Counted from the first letter of the stretch, positions 1 to 10,061 are shown. The stretch: DNA of 64,000 nt from Lacinutrix himadriensis (GCF_001418105.1 NZ_LIQI01000018.1:26128-90127), one strand, 5' to 3'. Numbers and translations are program-made. Notes: generated by a model not told the origin, from the letters alone.

Positions 1-284
1 AATATCGTTTGAATTCCTCCTGTATCGTCTCCACAAGCATTAATCATATCTTGTAATGCAACAGCATACGCATTACAAATCACAGCATAGTTTGCATCAC
101 TTGCAGATGTAGTTCCATAAGTTGCAGAAGCGTTAGCAAGGTTTTGAGTAGCCTGTACACAGCTTAACTCACTTCCTACATCCTCTGTTAGAAACTCTCC
201 CTCTAATGGTTCGTCATCACAAGATGTGATGGTAAATAGGAACATTGATAAAATAAAAATGCTAGCAATTTTTAAGCTTTTCAT
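1..284 (-). CDS. Hypothetical lipoprotein, 3' part outside the window
   Basis: Read from an ATG at 284 leftwards, the frame stays open to the edge (94 codons). The first residues are a lipoprotein signal: Lys at position 2, a hydrophobic stretch, then the lipobox T-S-C with Cys22, followed by Asp-Asp-Glu, an acidic run that in Bacteroidota often goes with surface export. The visible mature part is rich in Ala, Asn and Thr and has several Cys (near residues 41, 63 and 77). I do not recognise a family. The C-terminus is beyond the left edge. Confidence 0.75.
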   Translation of the reverse strand, partial: MKSLKIASIFILSMFLFTITSCDDEPLEGEFLTEDVGSELSCVQATQNLANASATYGTTSASDANYAVICNAYAVALQDMINACGDDTGGIQTI

Positions 285-335
285 GATTTTTTTGTTAAAA
301 TTAATTTTAAGAATAAACAAACATAGTAAAATATT

Positions 336-1634
336 TTAATTTACATCTTCTTTAGGTACTCTAAGCAAAAGTATGATTCCCATTAAAAAGAAAACAAATA
401 AAAACAATATTGCATTACGCATGCTTCCTGTTATTTGATCTATGGTTGCAAAGATGACCATACCTATTACAATTCCTATTTTTTCTGCAACATCGTAGAA
501 ACTAAAATAAGAGGTAGTATCGTCTGTTTCTGGCAAGAATTTAGAATACGTAGAACGTGCTAAACTTTGTATTCCTCCCATTACTAAACCAACAAAACCT
601 GCTGCTAAATAAAACTGAAAAGGCGTTTCCATAAAATACGCATAAAAACATAAGCCCATCCAAATGACATTTACTACAATAAGCGTTTTTATGTTTCCAA
701 ATTTTGAAGAAGCTACAGAGGTTAAATAGGCACCAAGTATTGCGACTAATTGAATGACTAAAATACTAACTATTAATCCGGTGGTTTTATCCCCATCAGT
801 TCCCCAAGCGATTTCTTCTTCTCCAAAATAAACAGCGACTAACATTATAGTTTGCACCGCCATACTAAACACAAAAAAGGCTACCAAATAACGTTTTAGT
901 CTTAGATTTTGTTTTAGTTGTCCCCAAACAATTCGTAGTTCTTTTAAACCATTAAAGACAACGTCTTTGGTTACTTTATGACCAGAAGAAACTCCTTTTG
1001 GTAAAATATAAAAGGTATATTGACTAAATAAAACCCACCATAAGCCAACTGTGATAAAAGAGTAACGCATCATTTGCATTTTCTCTTCTCCGGTATCTTG
1101 GGTCATAACCATTGCTAAATTGATGATTAATAATAAGACACTACCAATGTAACCAAAACTAAATCCTTTGGCACTAATGCTATCTTGTTGTTCTGGATAT
1201 GCAATATCTGGTAAATACGAATTATAAAAAACCAAACTTCCCCAATACCCTATTAATCCCATAAAATAGAATAATAAGCTTACATGAATATTCTCTAAAC
1301 TAAACCAGTATAAACCGATACATCCAAATCCTCCTAAATAACAAAAGAACTTCATGAAGTTCTTCTTATTACCTACATAATCGGCTATACCAGAAAGAAT
1401 TGGAGATGTAAAAGTTACTACCAAAAAAGTAAAAGCAGTAACATACGTAATTAATGCAGTGCTTTTAAAATCCATACCAAAAGCGTGCACCGTTTTAATT
1501 TCGCTAAGAAATAATGCGGAATAAAATATAGGAAATATAGAAGATGCAATGGTAAGCGTGTACACAGAGTTTGCCCAATCGTAAAAAGCCCAGGCATTTA
1601 GAAGTTTTTTACTTCCTTTTTCAAGTTTATTCAT
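336..1634 (-). CDS. MFS transporter, UMF1/Atg22-like family
   Basis: A 432-residue polytopic inner-membrane protein with about 12 hydrophobic segments. The N-terminal A-W-A-F-Y-D-W-A-N-S motif (residues 15-24) is typical of the UMF1 branch of the major facilitator superfamily, related to the yeast vacuolar effluxer Atg22. A second recognisable segment is G-G-I-Q-S-L-A-R-S in the C-terminal half. The substrate of bacterial members is not established; export of amino acids or other small solutes is an inference from Atg22. The gene stands alone, between a lipoprotein gene and a terminator, and length is normal. Confidence 0.85.
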   Translation of the reverse strand: MNKLEKGSKKLLNAWAFYDWANSVYTLTIASSIFPIFYSALFLSEIKTVHAFGMDFKSTALITYVTAFTFLVVTFTSPILSGIADYVGNKKNFMKFFCYLGGFGCIGLYWFSLENIHVSLLFYFMGLIGYWGSLVFYNSYLPDIAYPEQQDSISAKGFSFGYIGSVLLLIINLAMVMTQDTGEEKMQMMRYSFITVGLWWVLFSQYTFYILPKGVSSGHKVTKDVVFNGLKELRIVWGQLKQNLRLKRYLVAFFVFSMAVQTIMLVAVYFGEEEIAWGTDGDKTTGLIVSILVIQLVAILGAYLTSVASSKFGNIKTLIVVNVIWMGLCFYAYFMETPFQFYLAAGFVGLVMGGIQSLARSTYSKFLPETDDTTSYFSFYDVAEKIGIVIGMVIFATIDQITGSMRNAILFLFVFFLMGIILLLRVPKEDVN

Positions 1635-1733
1635 AAATGATTTTTGGTCAAAATAACCTCAAATTAATGAGTTTCCATTTTTGGATGGAATTCTTTAAAG
1701 TTTACAATTTTATTAAAAGTACTTCCAATAAAA

Positions 1734-1758
1734 AAGCTGCTCTTTTTTGGAGCAGCTT
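1734..1758 (-). terminator. Intrinsic terminator of the M48 peptidase gene
   Basis: Nine-base-pair stem (AAGCTGCTC at 1734-1742, GAGCAGCTT at 1750-1758) with a 7-base loop. On the minus strand the stem is followed by a run of five T. It lies 24 bases past the stop of the M48 gene. Confidence 0.8.
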
Positions 1759-1781
1759 CTAAAGTAAACAAATATTTTTAA

Positions 1782-2618
1782 TTAGTAATTAAAATTACTA
1801 ATAGGTCTAAAAGAAGACACACCAAACTTTTTAGATTCCTCGATAGCTTGAGGCGCTAATGCTTTTAGATTCGCAATTCTACTATCGTTAGATGGATGCG
1901 TACTTAACATTTCTGGTGGTGCTTCACCGCCACTGTTTGCTTTCATTCTTACCCATAAGTTAGAAGCTTCTGTTGGATTATAACCAGCAATTCCCATTAG
2001 GTATAAACCTATTTTATCTGCTTCCGTTTCATGACTTCTGCTAAAAGGTAACATTCCTAAAACATTAGAACCTACACCATAATATTGGTTAAAAGCATCT
2101 CTAGTTTGATCATCTTGAATAGCAACATTTCCTGCTACAGCTAAACCTTGTTGTATGTATGCAGCACTCATACGTTGTTGTCCGTGATTTGCTAGTGCAT
2201 GCGCTACCTCATGTCCCATTATTGCCGCAACTCCTGTTTCGCTTTGTGCAATTGGTAAGATTCCTGTATAGAAAACAATTTTACCTCCTGGCATACACCA
2301 AGCATTTACTGTTGGATCATCTATTAAATTATATTCCCATTTGTAATCTGTTAAATACCCTTGATGTCCATTTGCATTTAACCAACGTTCTGCTGCAACA
2401 GCAATACGTTGACCAACTCTTGTAATCATATCTGCTCTAGCTGTTCCTGTTTCTACATTGCTTTCTGATAATACTTGGTTATATTGAGCAAATGCAGTTG
2501 GAAACAATTGAGAATTTGGCACTAATGCCATTGTAGACTTCCCTGTAAAAGGGTTTGTTGCACAAGAAAGAAAAAGTGCAATGGTACTACAGGCAATTAT
2601 TACGTTTTTAAATTTCAT
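1782..2618 (-). CDS. M48 family metallopeptidase, lipoprotein
   Basis: A 278-residue zinc metalloprotease anchored as a lipoprotein (lipobox ending in Cys19). The HExxH zinc site is H-E-V-A-H at residues 136-140, and the probable third ligand is Glu199 in H-E-T-E-A-D. This is the pattern of the periplasmic Oma1/LoiP/BepA-like M48 group, which degrades or helps assemble envelope proteins. It has no TPR domain, so it is closer to LoiP than to BepA. Monocistronic by context: terminator downstream, about 100 bases of non-coding DNA upstream. Role in envelope quality control is inferred from the family. Confidence 0.9.
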   Translation of the reverse strand: MKFKNVIIACSTIALFLSCATNPFTGKSTMALVPNSQLFPTAFAQYNQVLSESNVETGTARADMITRVGQRIAVAAERWLNANGHQGYLTDYKWEYNLIDDPTVNAWCMPGGKIVFYTGILPIAQSETGVAAIMGHEVAHALANHGQQRMSAAYIQQGLAVAGNVAIQDDQTRDAFNQYYGVGSNVLGMLPFSRSHETEADKIGLYLMGIAGYNPTEASNLWVRMKANSGGEAPPEMLSTHPSNDSRIANLKALAPQAIEESKKFGVSSFRPISNFNY

Positions 2619-2719
2619 TTAGATACATGTTTAAATTAATCTCGATAAAGTTACTGAAAGTTAACCAATAACCGATTTTCAATATAGTAATATCCTTTAA
2701 CATATTCTATTAAAGGTCG

Positions 2720-5122
2720 CTATTTACCGATAATGTGTATTTCTGTAAATTCTTTATCTACCGAAATAGATTGTAATTCTAGATTCACACTGTCTAAACT
2801 AATTTCTACATTGTCTATTTGTACCGATGTAATTTGAAAAGGTAAATTATGCAGTACTAAATTAAACTTGCTATAATCTGCATTAAAATCTCCTCGTTTA
2901 TGTTGTTGAAGAATTAATTCTTCCTTTTTACCAGTTACTTTAAAAGTACGTAAACTAAATCTTCCTTTCTTATAGTCATAACCATCATGTGCGTCATCAT
3001 ATAATTTTGAAGATTCCTTACCTTCTTTATAGTACACATCTAAAGTGATTTCATCAAACTTCTTTTCATCTACATATTGTTGTATTGGGTATTTCGGAAT
3101 TACAGCGCCTTCTTTTATAAACATTGGCATACTATCTAATTCTGCATCTACCCAAACTTCTCTTCCTCCTTCAATGACTTCGTCTGTCCAGAAATTGTAC
3201 CATTTCCCTTTAGGAACATACATTCTTCTTCCTTTGCCATTTGGTTCTAAAATTGGACAAACTAAAATTTGTTCTCCATATACAAACTCATCACTTCTAT
3301 AGTGTGTAGCGGTATCTTCTTGATCGTATAAAACTAAAGATTTTAAGATAGGCGTTCCGTCATTGATATATTTCCAAAAAGCGGTGTATAAATAAGGTAA
3401 TAACTGGTATCTAATTTCCACAAACTTTCTTACAATATCGGTAATTTCTTCTCCGAAAACCCACGGTTCTTGATCGCCATGATCTCCAGAAGAATGCACT
3501 CTACAAAAGGCATGAAAAACACCTAATTGAATCCATCTTGCAAACAATTCTCCTTGTGGCTGTTCTGCAAAACCTCCAATATCACTTCCTGCAAAAGAAA
3601 AACCTGACATTGCCATTCGCTGTGCTTGGTTATTCGCAATTGCTAAATGTTCCCAAGTTGCTACGTTATCTCCCATCCATGTAGAAGTATATCTTTGTGC
3701 ACCAGAATATGCAGATCTTGTAATTACAAAAGGTCTTTTTGGATACGCATATTTCTTTAAACCATGGTAGGTTGCTCGCGCCATTTGTGTTCCATAAATA
3801 TTATGTGCTTTTCTATGCGAACAAGGATTTCCATCATAATCATGACGTACATCATCTGGAAACGATTTATTAGGAACGTCCATTACAGCTGGCTCGTTCA
3901 TATCATTCCACACGCCTTTTACACCAATATCTTCAATTAATTCTTGAAATAAACTAGACCACCATTCTCGCACTTCTGGTTTTGTGTAATCCGGAAAATA
4001 ACATTCTCCAGGCCAAACTTTACCTTTCATATACGGTCCATCGGCACGTTTACAGAAATAATCTTTATCTAATCCTTCTTTAAAAACAGCATAATCTAAA
4101 TCTATTTTAATTCCTGGATCTATAATTACTACGGTTTTAAAACCATCTTCTTCTAATTCCTTCACCATTCTTTTTGGATCTGGAAAAAGTTTTTTATCCC
4201 AAGTAAAACAACGAAAACCATCCATATAATCGATATCCAAATAGATAGCATCACAAGGAATTTTTAAATCTCTAAAAGTTTTGGTTACTTCTTTTACGTT
4301 AGCTTCTGGATAATACGACCATTTACATTGATGAAAACCTAATGCCCATAAAGGAGGTAACGTATGTGGTTTACCTGTTAAATCGGTATAGTTTTTAACA
4401 ACATCTTCCATTTGCGGACCATAGATGAAATAATAATTCATTTCACCACCTTGTGCCCAAAAACTGGTTACATTTCTTCTTTCGTGTGCAAAATCGAAAT
4501 GCGTTTTAAAGGTATTATCAAAGAAAATACCGTACGATTTATTGTCTTGTATTGCTGTATAAAAAGGAATTGCTTTGTAAATAGGATCGGTGTTTTTTCC
4601 AAAAGCATAAGAATCTGTTGCCCAGTTTTCGAAACGTTTTCCTTTTAAATTTACATCTACAGGTTTATCTCCTAAACCATAAAAACTTTCTGCTTTCTGA
4701 CAAGCTTTACTCATTTTCACAATGTCTCCTCCATATTCATAACTCTCTTCCCAATGGAAACCAATTTCATCTTGATTGATTAATTTGTTATCCACCGCAT
4801 CAAATAAAGCAACCTGAAGTCCGAGTTTCTCCACCTTACAGATTAACTTAGAAGTAGTAATGATATAATGTGTATCGTCTTCTGTAACCTCTAAAAAATT
4901 ATATCCTCTACTAGCATGGATAGTAACTCCATAAGAAAAATCATTTTCAAATTTTCCTGTTGTGCTATATCTAAATCGGATAACACTATCTCTAACAACC
5001 GTTATTTGAAGTACAACTCCGTTTTTTGTAGAAAAATGTAAGGTATCTACATCTTTCTTATATTTTATTATTTCTGAAGGAAATAGATTCCCTTTTTGCT
5101 CTAATTCTGTATTTACAATCAT
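2720..5122 (-). CDS. Glycoside hydrolase family 31 alpha-glucosidase
   Basis: An 800-residue GH31 enzyme. The nucleophile region G-V-W-N-D-M-N-E-P is present, with Asp407 as catalytic nucleophile. The later H-S-S-G-D-H-G-D and G-S-D-I-G-G-F segments are also GH31-typical. There is no clear signal peptide, so it is probably cytoplasmic. It is the last gene of the glgA-glgC-glgB operon and likely hydrolyses alpha-glucans or the maltodextrins released from glycogen. The reading frame is open 12 codons further, but the first possible codon there is TTG at 5158; the ATG at 5122 is chosen. A terminator-like hairpin separates it from glgB, so its level may be lower than that of the synthesis genes. 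Confidence 0.9.
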   Translation of the reverse strand: MIVNTELEQKGNLFPSEIIKYKKDVDTLHFSTKNGVVLQITVVRDSVIRFRYSTTGKFENDFSYGVTIHASRGYNFLEVTEDDTHYIITTSKLICKVEKLGLQVALFDAVDNKLINQDEIGFHWEESYEYGGDIVKMSKACQKAESFYGLGDKPVDVNLKGKRFENWATDSYAFGKNTDPIYKAIPFYTAIQDNKSYGIFFDNTFKTHFDFAHERRNVTSFWAQGGEMNYYFIYGPQMEDVVKNYTDLTGKPHTLPPLWALGFHQCKWSYYPEANVKEVTKTFRDLKIPCDAIYLDIDYMDGFRCFTWDKKLFPDPKRMVKELEEDGFKTVVIIDPGIKIDLDYAVFKEGLDKDYFCKRADGPYMKGKVWPGECYFPDYTKPEVREWWSSLFQELIEDIGVKGVWNDMNEPAVMDVPNKSFPDDVRHDYDGNPCSHRKAHNIYGTQMARATYHGLKKYAYPKRPFVITRSAYSGAQRYTSTWMGDNVATWEHLAIANNQAQRMAMSGFSFAGSDIGGFAEQPQGELFARWIQLGVFHAFCRVHSSGDHGDQEPWVFGEEITDIVRKFVEIRYQLLPYLYTAFWKYINDGTPILKSLVLYDQEDTATHYRSDEFVYGEQILVCPILEPNGKGRRMYVPKGKWYNFWTDEVIEGGREVWVDAELDSMPMFIKEGAVIPKYPIQQYVDEKKFDEITLDVYYKEGKESSKLYDDAHDGYDYKKGRFSLRTFKVTGKKEELILQQHKRGDFNADYSKFNLVLHNLPFQITSVQIDNVEISLDSVNLELQSISVDKEFTEIHIIGK

Positions 5123-5159
5123 CCTGCAATCTTTTAAATAGTATGTAAAAAAAAGCAAA

Positions 5160-5221
5160 AAAACGATGTAAAAAAAACTATCTGAATAGTTCTTATAACT
5201 AATTATTAACTACATCGTTTT
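5160..5221 (-). terminator. Terminator-like hairpin between glgB and the GH31 gene
   Basis: Eleven-base arms AAAACGATGTA (5160-5170) and TACATCGTTTT (5211-5221) pair. The 40-base interior holds a second small hairpin (AACTAT 5176-5181 with ATAGTT 5186-5191). On the minus strand the outer stem ends in a T-run and is followed, 37 bases on, by the GH31 ATG. It could partially stop transcription from the glg genes or protect the 3' end of processed glgB mRNA. Confidence 0.6.
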
Positions 5222-5277
5222 AGTATAGTAATTTTACTGAATTTATAAAATAAAAGCATTAAAATGAGATATTTATT

Positions 5278-7185
5278 TTATTGATATTTAAATGCTAACA
5301 TGGTTAAAGGCGGAATATTAAGGACTACAGAATTTTTTCTAAACTGCCAGCTTTTAGCCTCGGAAGTTAGTGTCTTATTTTTAAAATCACCAGTGCCAAA
5401 ATAGTCTTTTTCATTACTATTAAATACCTCTTTTAATTTTCCTTTTTTAGGAAGTCCAATACGATAACCTTCTCTTGGAACAGGAGTCATATTACACGCA
5501 ATAATTAGATTATCTTTTGGCTTATTTCCTTTTCTTATAAATACTAAAACCGAATTTTCTGCATCGTTATAATCGATCCATTCAAAACCTTCTTGTTCAA
5601 ACTGCTTTTCGTGTAAAGCGGGTTCGGTTTTGTATAAAGTATTTAAGTCTTTGATAAGTTTTTGAACGCCTTTATGTGGTTTGTATTGTAGTAAATGCCA
5701 ATCTAAACTCTTCTGAAAATTCCACTCTTCGCTTTGTCCGAATTCTGCTCCTTGAAATAATAGTTTTGTTCCAGGATGCGTAAACATATAACTGTATAAC
5801 AAACGTAAATTGGCAAATTTCTGCCATTCGTCTCCAGGCATTCTATTTAAAATTGATTTTTTACCATACACCACTTCGTCATGACTTAGTGGCAACATAA
5901 AGTTTTCGGTAAACGCATAGGTCATACTAAACGTTAAATCGTTTTGGTGGTGTTTTCTATACACGGGTTCTTTTGAAAAATACTGAAGCGTATCATGCAT
6001 CCACCCCATCATCCATTTCATACCAAATCCTAAACCACCTAAAAATACGGGTTTAGAAACTCCTGGAAAGGAAGTAGATTCTTCCGCTATAGCTTGTACA
6101 TCTGGAAATACACCATAAATAGCCTGGTTTAATTCTTCCATAAAAGCGATAGCTTCCAGGTTTTCTCTTCCTCCATGAATGTTTGGCTCCCATTGGCCTT
6201 CCTCTCTAGAATAATCTAAAAATAACATAGATGCTACTGCATCCACTCGCAATCCGTCGGCATGATATTGATCTAACCAAAACAATGCATTACTGATTAA
6301 AAAAGACTTTACTTCGTTTCGTCCGTAATTAAAAATTAAACTTTTCCAATCTTGATGATAGCCTCTGCGTTTATCTGGATGTTCATACAAACAAGAACCA
6401 TCAAAAAAGCCTAGTCCGTGTGCATCTTCTGGAAAATGAGAAGGCACCCAATCTAGTAAAATTCCGATATCGTTTTGGTGTAGTTTATCTACTAATAGTT
6501 TAAATTCTTCCGGATACCCAAAACGTGACGTTGGTGCAAAATATCCTGTTACTTGATATCCCCAACTTGGATCGTAAGGAAACTCCATAATAGGCATTAA
6601 CTCTACGTGTGTAAAGTTCATTTCTTTTACATAATCTACTAATTGGTCTGCTAGTTCGACATAGGATAAAAAACGGTTTTCTTCTATTTGTTGTTTCCAA
6701 GAACCTAAGTGCACTTCATATACCGAAAAAGGTGCATTTAATGCATTTTTCTTTTTTCGAGATTTCATCCATTTGGAATCTTCCCAACCATACTCATCTT
6801 CCCAAACAATAGAAGCTGTTTTAGGATTATGTTCAAAACGTCTCGCATACGGATCTGCTTTTTCCGTTTTTATACCATTATTATGACTTTCAATTTTATA
6901 TTTATAGGTTGTTCCTTTTCCGACATTTGGAATAAATCCTTCCCAAATACCACTTTCGTCCCAACGTACATGTAATAGATGTTCTCCTTCTTTCCAAAAA
7001 TTAAAATCGCCAATTACAGAAACCTGTTTCGCGCTTGGTGCCCAAACAGAAAAATACGTTCCTTCTACACCATCTACGGTAGTGATATGCGATCCAAATT
7101 TTTCATAAAGTTTGTAATGTTTACCAGATTTAAATAAACTAATATCAAAATCGGTGAATAAGCTATGCGCTATTACTTGAGACAT
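5278..7185 (-). CDS. glgB: 1,4-alpha-glucan branching enzyme
   Basis: A 635-residue GH13 branching enzyme that introduces alpha-1,6 branches into glycogen. Order: N-terminal CBM48-like beta-sandwich (about residues 25-115, with W-A-P-S-A-K-Q-V-S), then the (beta/alpha)8 barrel, then the C-terminal all-beta domain. Catalytic segments are visible: D-G-L-R-V-D-A-V (nucleophile Asp), A-I-A-E-E-S-T (acid/base Glu) and L-S-H-D-E-V-V (transition-state Asp). Length is normal for the short, single-N-domain form. It lies 39 bases downstream of glgC in the same leftward operon. Confidence 0.97.
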   Translation of the reverse strand: MSQVIAHSLFTDFDISLFKSGKHYKLYEKFGSHITTVDGVEGTYFSVWAPSAKQVSVIGDFNFWKEGEHLLHVRWDESGIWEGFIPNVGKGTTYKYKIESHNNGIKTEKADPYARRFEHNPKTASIVWEDEYGWEDSKWMKSRKKKNALNAPFSVYEVHLGSWKQQIEENRFLSYVELADQLVDYVKEMNFTHVELMPIMEFPYDPSWGYQVTGYFAPTSRFGYPEEFKLLVDKLHQNDIGILLDWVPSHFPEDAHGLGFFDGSCLYEHPDKRRGYHQDWKSLIFNYGRNEVKSFLISNALFWLDQYHADGLRVDAVASMLFLDYSREEGQWEPNIHGGRENLEAIAFMEELNQAIYGVFPDVQAIAEESTSFPGVSKPVFLGGLGFGMKWMMGWMHDTLQYFSKEPVYRKHHQNDLTFSMTYAFTENFMLPLSHDEVVYGKKSILNRMPGDEWQKFANLRLLYSYMFTHPGTKLLFQGAEFGQSEEWNFQKSLDWHLLQYKPHKGVQKLIKDLNTLYKTEPALHEKQFEQEGFEWIDYNDAENSVLVFIRKGNKPKDNLIIACNMTPVPREGYRIGLPKKGKLKEVFNSNEKDYFGTGDFKNKTLTSEAKSWQFRKNSVVLNIPPLTMLAFKYQ

Positions 7186-7224
7186 ATATTGTATTTTGGG
7201 TATGCGTTTAAATTATAGATTCTA

Positions 7225-8490
7225 CTACTTAATGATTGTTCCTTTTGGAATGGTTGCGCCTTTTTTAATAACTACAATGCCGTCTTTAATAAGGTAGGTA
7301 TCGGTTTCGGTATCTTTTAAATGTAATCCTCCTTCAATTTTAACATCGTCACCAATTCTACAATTTTTATCTATAATACAATTGTTAATGTAGCATCTAT
7401 CACCAATACCTAAAAGGTTTTCAATTTTATTAGCTTCAATGGTTTTTAAAGATTCATAACAATCATTACCCATCATATAAGTATTTAAAATAACCGATTC
7501 TTTACCAATTCTAGAACGAATACCAATCACACTTCTTTCAATTTTAGCGGCATGAATGATACAGCCATCCGAAATCACCGTTTTATTTAAAAGCGTTCCA
7601 GAAATTTTAGATGTAGGTAAAATTCTTGCTCTTGTATATACTCTATCGTCGGCATATAAATTAAACTTAGGAATATCATCTGTTAAACCTAGATTCGCAT
7701 CAAAGAAAGATTCTATGGTTCCAATATCTGTCCAATATCCTTCATATTGATAACTCACTGTTTTATGCTCATGAATGGATTGTGGTATGATTTCCTTTCC
7801 AAAATCATTGGTATCCGGATTTTCCATTAGTTTCACCAAAAGGTCTCTATTAAAAATATAAATCCCCATAGAAGCCAGATAGTTTCGACCTTCTGCTTTC
7901 ATATCATCACTTACATCTGAAGTCCAATCTGGTAATACATCTGCATCTGGTTTTTCAACAAACGAAGTAATTGTATTTTCATCATCTGTCTTTAAAATAC
8001 CAAAACCAGTAGCTTCTTTTGCTGTAACAGGATAAGTTGCAATGGTAATTTCGGCATTACTAGCTTTATGCTTATCGATCATGTCTTGCAAATCCATATT
8101 ATACAATTGGTCGCCAGAAAGGATTAAAGCATATTCAAAATCATTACTTAAAAAGTGATGCATACTTTGTCTTACAGCATCTGCTGTACCTTGAAACCAT
8201 TTATCACTTTGCATGGTTTGTTCTGCAGCTAAAACATCTACAAATGCATGACTAAAAAAACTAAAGTGATACGTATTCTTAATATGTTTATTTAAAGAAG
8301 CAGAGTTAAACTGCGTTAACACATATATTCTTTTAATATTAGAATTGATACAATTAGAAATAGGAATATCTACCAACCTATATTTTCCAGCTATTGGAAC
8401 TGCAGGTTTTGATCTAGCTTGTGTTAATGGGTACAGTCTAGATCCTTGTCCTCCTCCTAAAATAATAGATAGCACTTTATCATTAATCAT
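7225..8490 (-). CDS. glgC: Glucose-1-phosphate adenylyltransferase
   Basis: A 421-residue ADP-glucose pyrophosphorylase, which makes ADP-glucose from ATP and glucose-1-phosphate as the committed step of glycogen synthesis. The nucleotidyltransferase signature G-G-G-Q-G-S-R-L-Y-P-L is near residue 12, the sugar-phosphate motif F-V-E-K-P-D-A is in the middle, and the C-terminal part is a left-handed beta-helix of hexapeptide type. Length is normal. It sits between glgA (6 bases upstream) and glgB, so the pathway genes are co-transcribed. Allosteric control is usual for the family but cannot be read from the sequence here. Confidence 0.97.
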   Translation of the reverse strand: MINDKVLSIILGGGQGSRLYPLTQARSKPAVPIAGKYRLVDIPISNCINSNIKRIYVLTQFNSASLNKHIKNTYHFSFFSHAFVDVLAAEQTMQSDKWFQGTADAVRQSMHHFLSNDFEYALILSGDQLYNMDLQDMIDKHKASNAEITIATYPVTAKEATGFGILKTDDENTITSFVEKPDADVLPDWTSDVSDDMKAEGRNYLASMGIYIFNRDLLVKLMENPDTNDFGKEIIPQSIHEHKTVSYQYEGYWTDIGTIESFFDANLGLTDDIPKFNLYADDRVYTRARILPTSKISGTLLNKTVISDGCIIHAAKIERSVIGIRSRIGKESVILNTYMMGNDCYESLKTIEANKIENLLGIGDRCYINNCIIDKNCRIGDDVKIEGGLHLKDTETDTYLIKDGIVVIKKGATIPKGTIIK

Positions 8491-8496
8491 AATTGT

Positions 8497-9903
8497 TTAG
8501 TTTATAGATTTATATAGTTTAATATATTCTGAAGCTGACGCATCCCAAGAATGGTCGATTTTCATAATATTTTTTCTTATTTCTTTAAATTTTTCTTGGT
8601 CTTTATATAGTGTAATTCCTCTTTGTATGGCATGCTCTATTTCTGCAACAGTTACTTCCTTATGGCAAATACCAAATCCGTTTTCCTTTTCAATATCTAC
8701 AACGGTATCTTTTAAACCACCAGTACTTCTCACTATAGGAATGGTTCCGTAACGCAAAGAATACATTTGGTTTAAACCACATGGTTCTACTCTAGAAGGC
8801 ATTAATAAAAAGTCTGCTCCTCCATAAATGATATGCGATAGTTTTTCGTCGTAGCCTATAAAAGCATTATAATTCCCTTGATGTGCTTCTTTTAGAGTAT
8901 TTAGCTCTGCTTCTACTTCTTTATTACCAGAACCTAAAAGTAGGATCGAGCAGTTGTTTTCTTTTAAAATATTCTGAAAAACTTCAGGCAGTAAATCCGA
9001 TCCTTTTTCATAAACCAATCTACCAATAAATGCAAATAATGGTTTGGTAGGATCTAAACGGAAAGTTTCACACAACCATTTTTTATTTTTTTCTCTTCCT
9101 AAATTTACATTTTTTTCTGAAAAATTAGAAATTAAATATTCGTCTTTTTCCGGATTCCAAACTGCCGCATCTATTCCGTTTAAAATACCAACACATTTCT
9201 GACTTTCGGCTTTTAGCAAATCTTGTAAACCATTCGCTTCTTGTTTTAATTCTTCCATATAACTTGGCGAAACGGTTGTTACTCTCCAAGCACATTTTAT
9301 TGCAGCAGCTAACGGATTAATTTGATTATTCCAATCTAGCAATCCTACATTTTTTAAATCAAACTCAGGTATAAAACCTAGCTTGTCATAACCAAATCCG
9401 CCTTGATATTGTGCATTATGAATGGTTGTAATTACAGGAATCTTATTTAAACTTTCATATTTATAACTTTCTTGCAACATAAAAGGAACTAGTCCGGTAT
9501 GGTGATCGTGACAATGTATAATATTTGGTTTTGTATCTAGCGTAAGTAACCAATCTAAAGTTGCAATTTGAAATGCTAAAAAACGGTCTGTATCATCAAA
9601 AGAATAGACATAATCTTTAAAAAGTAAAGACTTAATATCTACAAAAAACACATCGAATTCTAAGGTACTATTTTCTAGTTCTAAAATGCTAAAATCATAG
9701 GCTGTTTCACCAAGGGCAACTTCCGATTGATAGATAGTAGAAAAGGTATGCTCTTGTGTAAATTTATTATCATAAAGAGGCATAATTACACTGCTCTTTA
9801 AACCAAGTGTATTTTGATATTTTGGTAAAGCACCAACAACATCTGCCAATCCTCCTACTTTAGCTATTGGGTAGCACTCTGCACTAATATGTGTTATATT
9901 CAT
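8497..9903 (-). CDS. glgA: Glycogen synthase (ADP-glucose dependent)
   Basis: A 468-residue GT5 glycosyltransferase that elongates alpha-1,4-glucan from ADP-glucose. The ADP-glucose binding motif K-V-G-G-L-A-D-V-V is at residues 15-23. The second Rossmann domain carries F-I-G-R-L-V-Y-E-K-G and the retaining-GT region S-R-V-E-P-C-G-L. It is the first gene of the leftward glg operon; the 158 bases between it and the divergent msrB gene should hold the operon promoter, but I could not identify a convincing TAnnTTTG box for it. Confidence 0.96.
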   Translation of the reverse strand: MNITHISAECYPIAKVGGLADVVGALPKYQNTLGLKSSVIMPLYDNKFTQEHTFSTIYQSEVALGETAYDFSILELENSTLEFDVFFVDIKSLLFKDYVYSFDDTDRFLAFQIATLDWLLTLDTKPNIIHCHDHHTGLVPFMLQESYKYESLNKIPVITTIHNAQYQGGFGYDKLGFIPEFDLKNVGLLDWNNQINPLAAAIKCAWRVTTVSPSYMEELKQEANGLQDLLKAESQKCVGILNGIDAAVWNPEKDEYLISNFSEKNVNLGREKNKKWLCETFRLDPTKPLFAFIGRLVYEKGSDLLPEVFQNILKENNCSILLLGSGNKEVEAELNTLKEAHQGNYNAFIGYDEKLSHIIYGGADFLLMPSRVEPCGLNQMYSLRYGTIPIVRSTGGLKDTVVDIEKENGFGICHKEVTVAEIEHAIQRGITLYKDQEKFKEIRKNIMKIDHSWDASASEYIKLYKSIN

Positions 9904-10016
9904 TAAGTAATTTTCAATTTTACTCTTCTAAATTAATAAATAATTATGAAAAGCCTCGTTATATTATCAAATAGTTAATGTAAAAATTTAACTACACCGA
10001 TTTCGTAATGAATATA

Positions 10017-10039
10017 TATTTATTCCGACAGAATAAATA
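10017..10039. promoter_or_regulatory. Inverted repeat upstream of msrB
   Basis: Perfect 9-base arms (TATTTATTC and GAATAAATA) around a 5-base centre, ending 22 bases before the msrB ATG in the glgA-msrB divergent region. It could be an operator for a dimeric regulator or a hairpin in the msrB leader. No regulator is assigned. Confidence 0.4.
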
Positions 10040-10061
10040 ATCCAAATGAACAATTTACTTT

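Noticed and set aside
2159..2425. Reading frame opposite the M48 gene, and similar long frames opposite other genes
   Set aside because: Low-complexity translations opposite well-supported genes; they reflect AT-rich codon use in the real strand.
5123..5158. N-terminal extension of the GH31 gene from TTG
   Set aside because: The first codon is TTG and the added 12 residues are not GH31-like; the ATG at 5122 fits.
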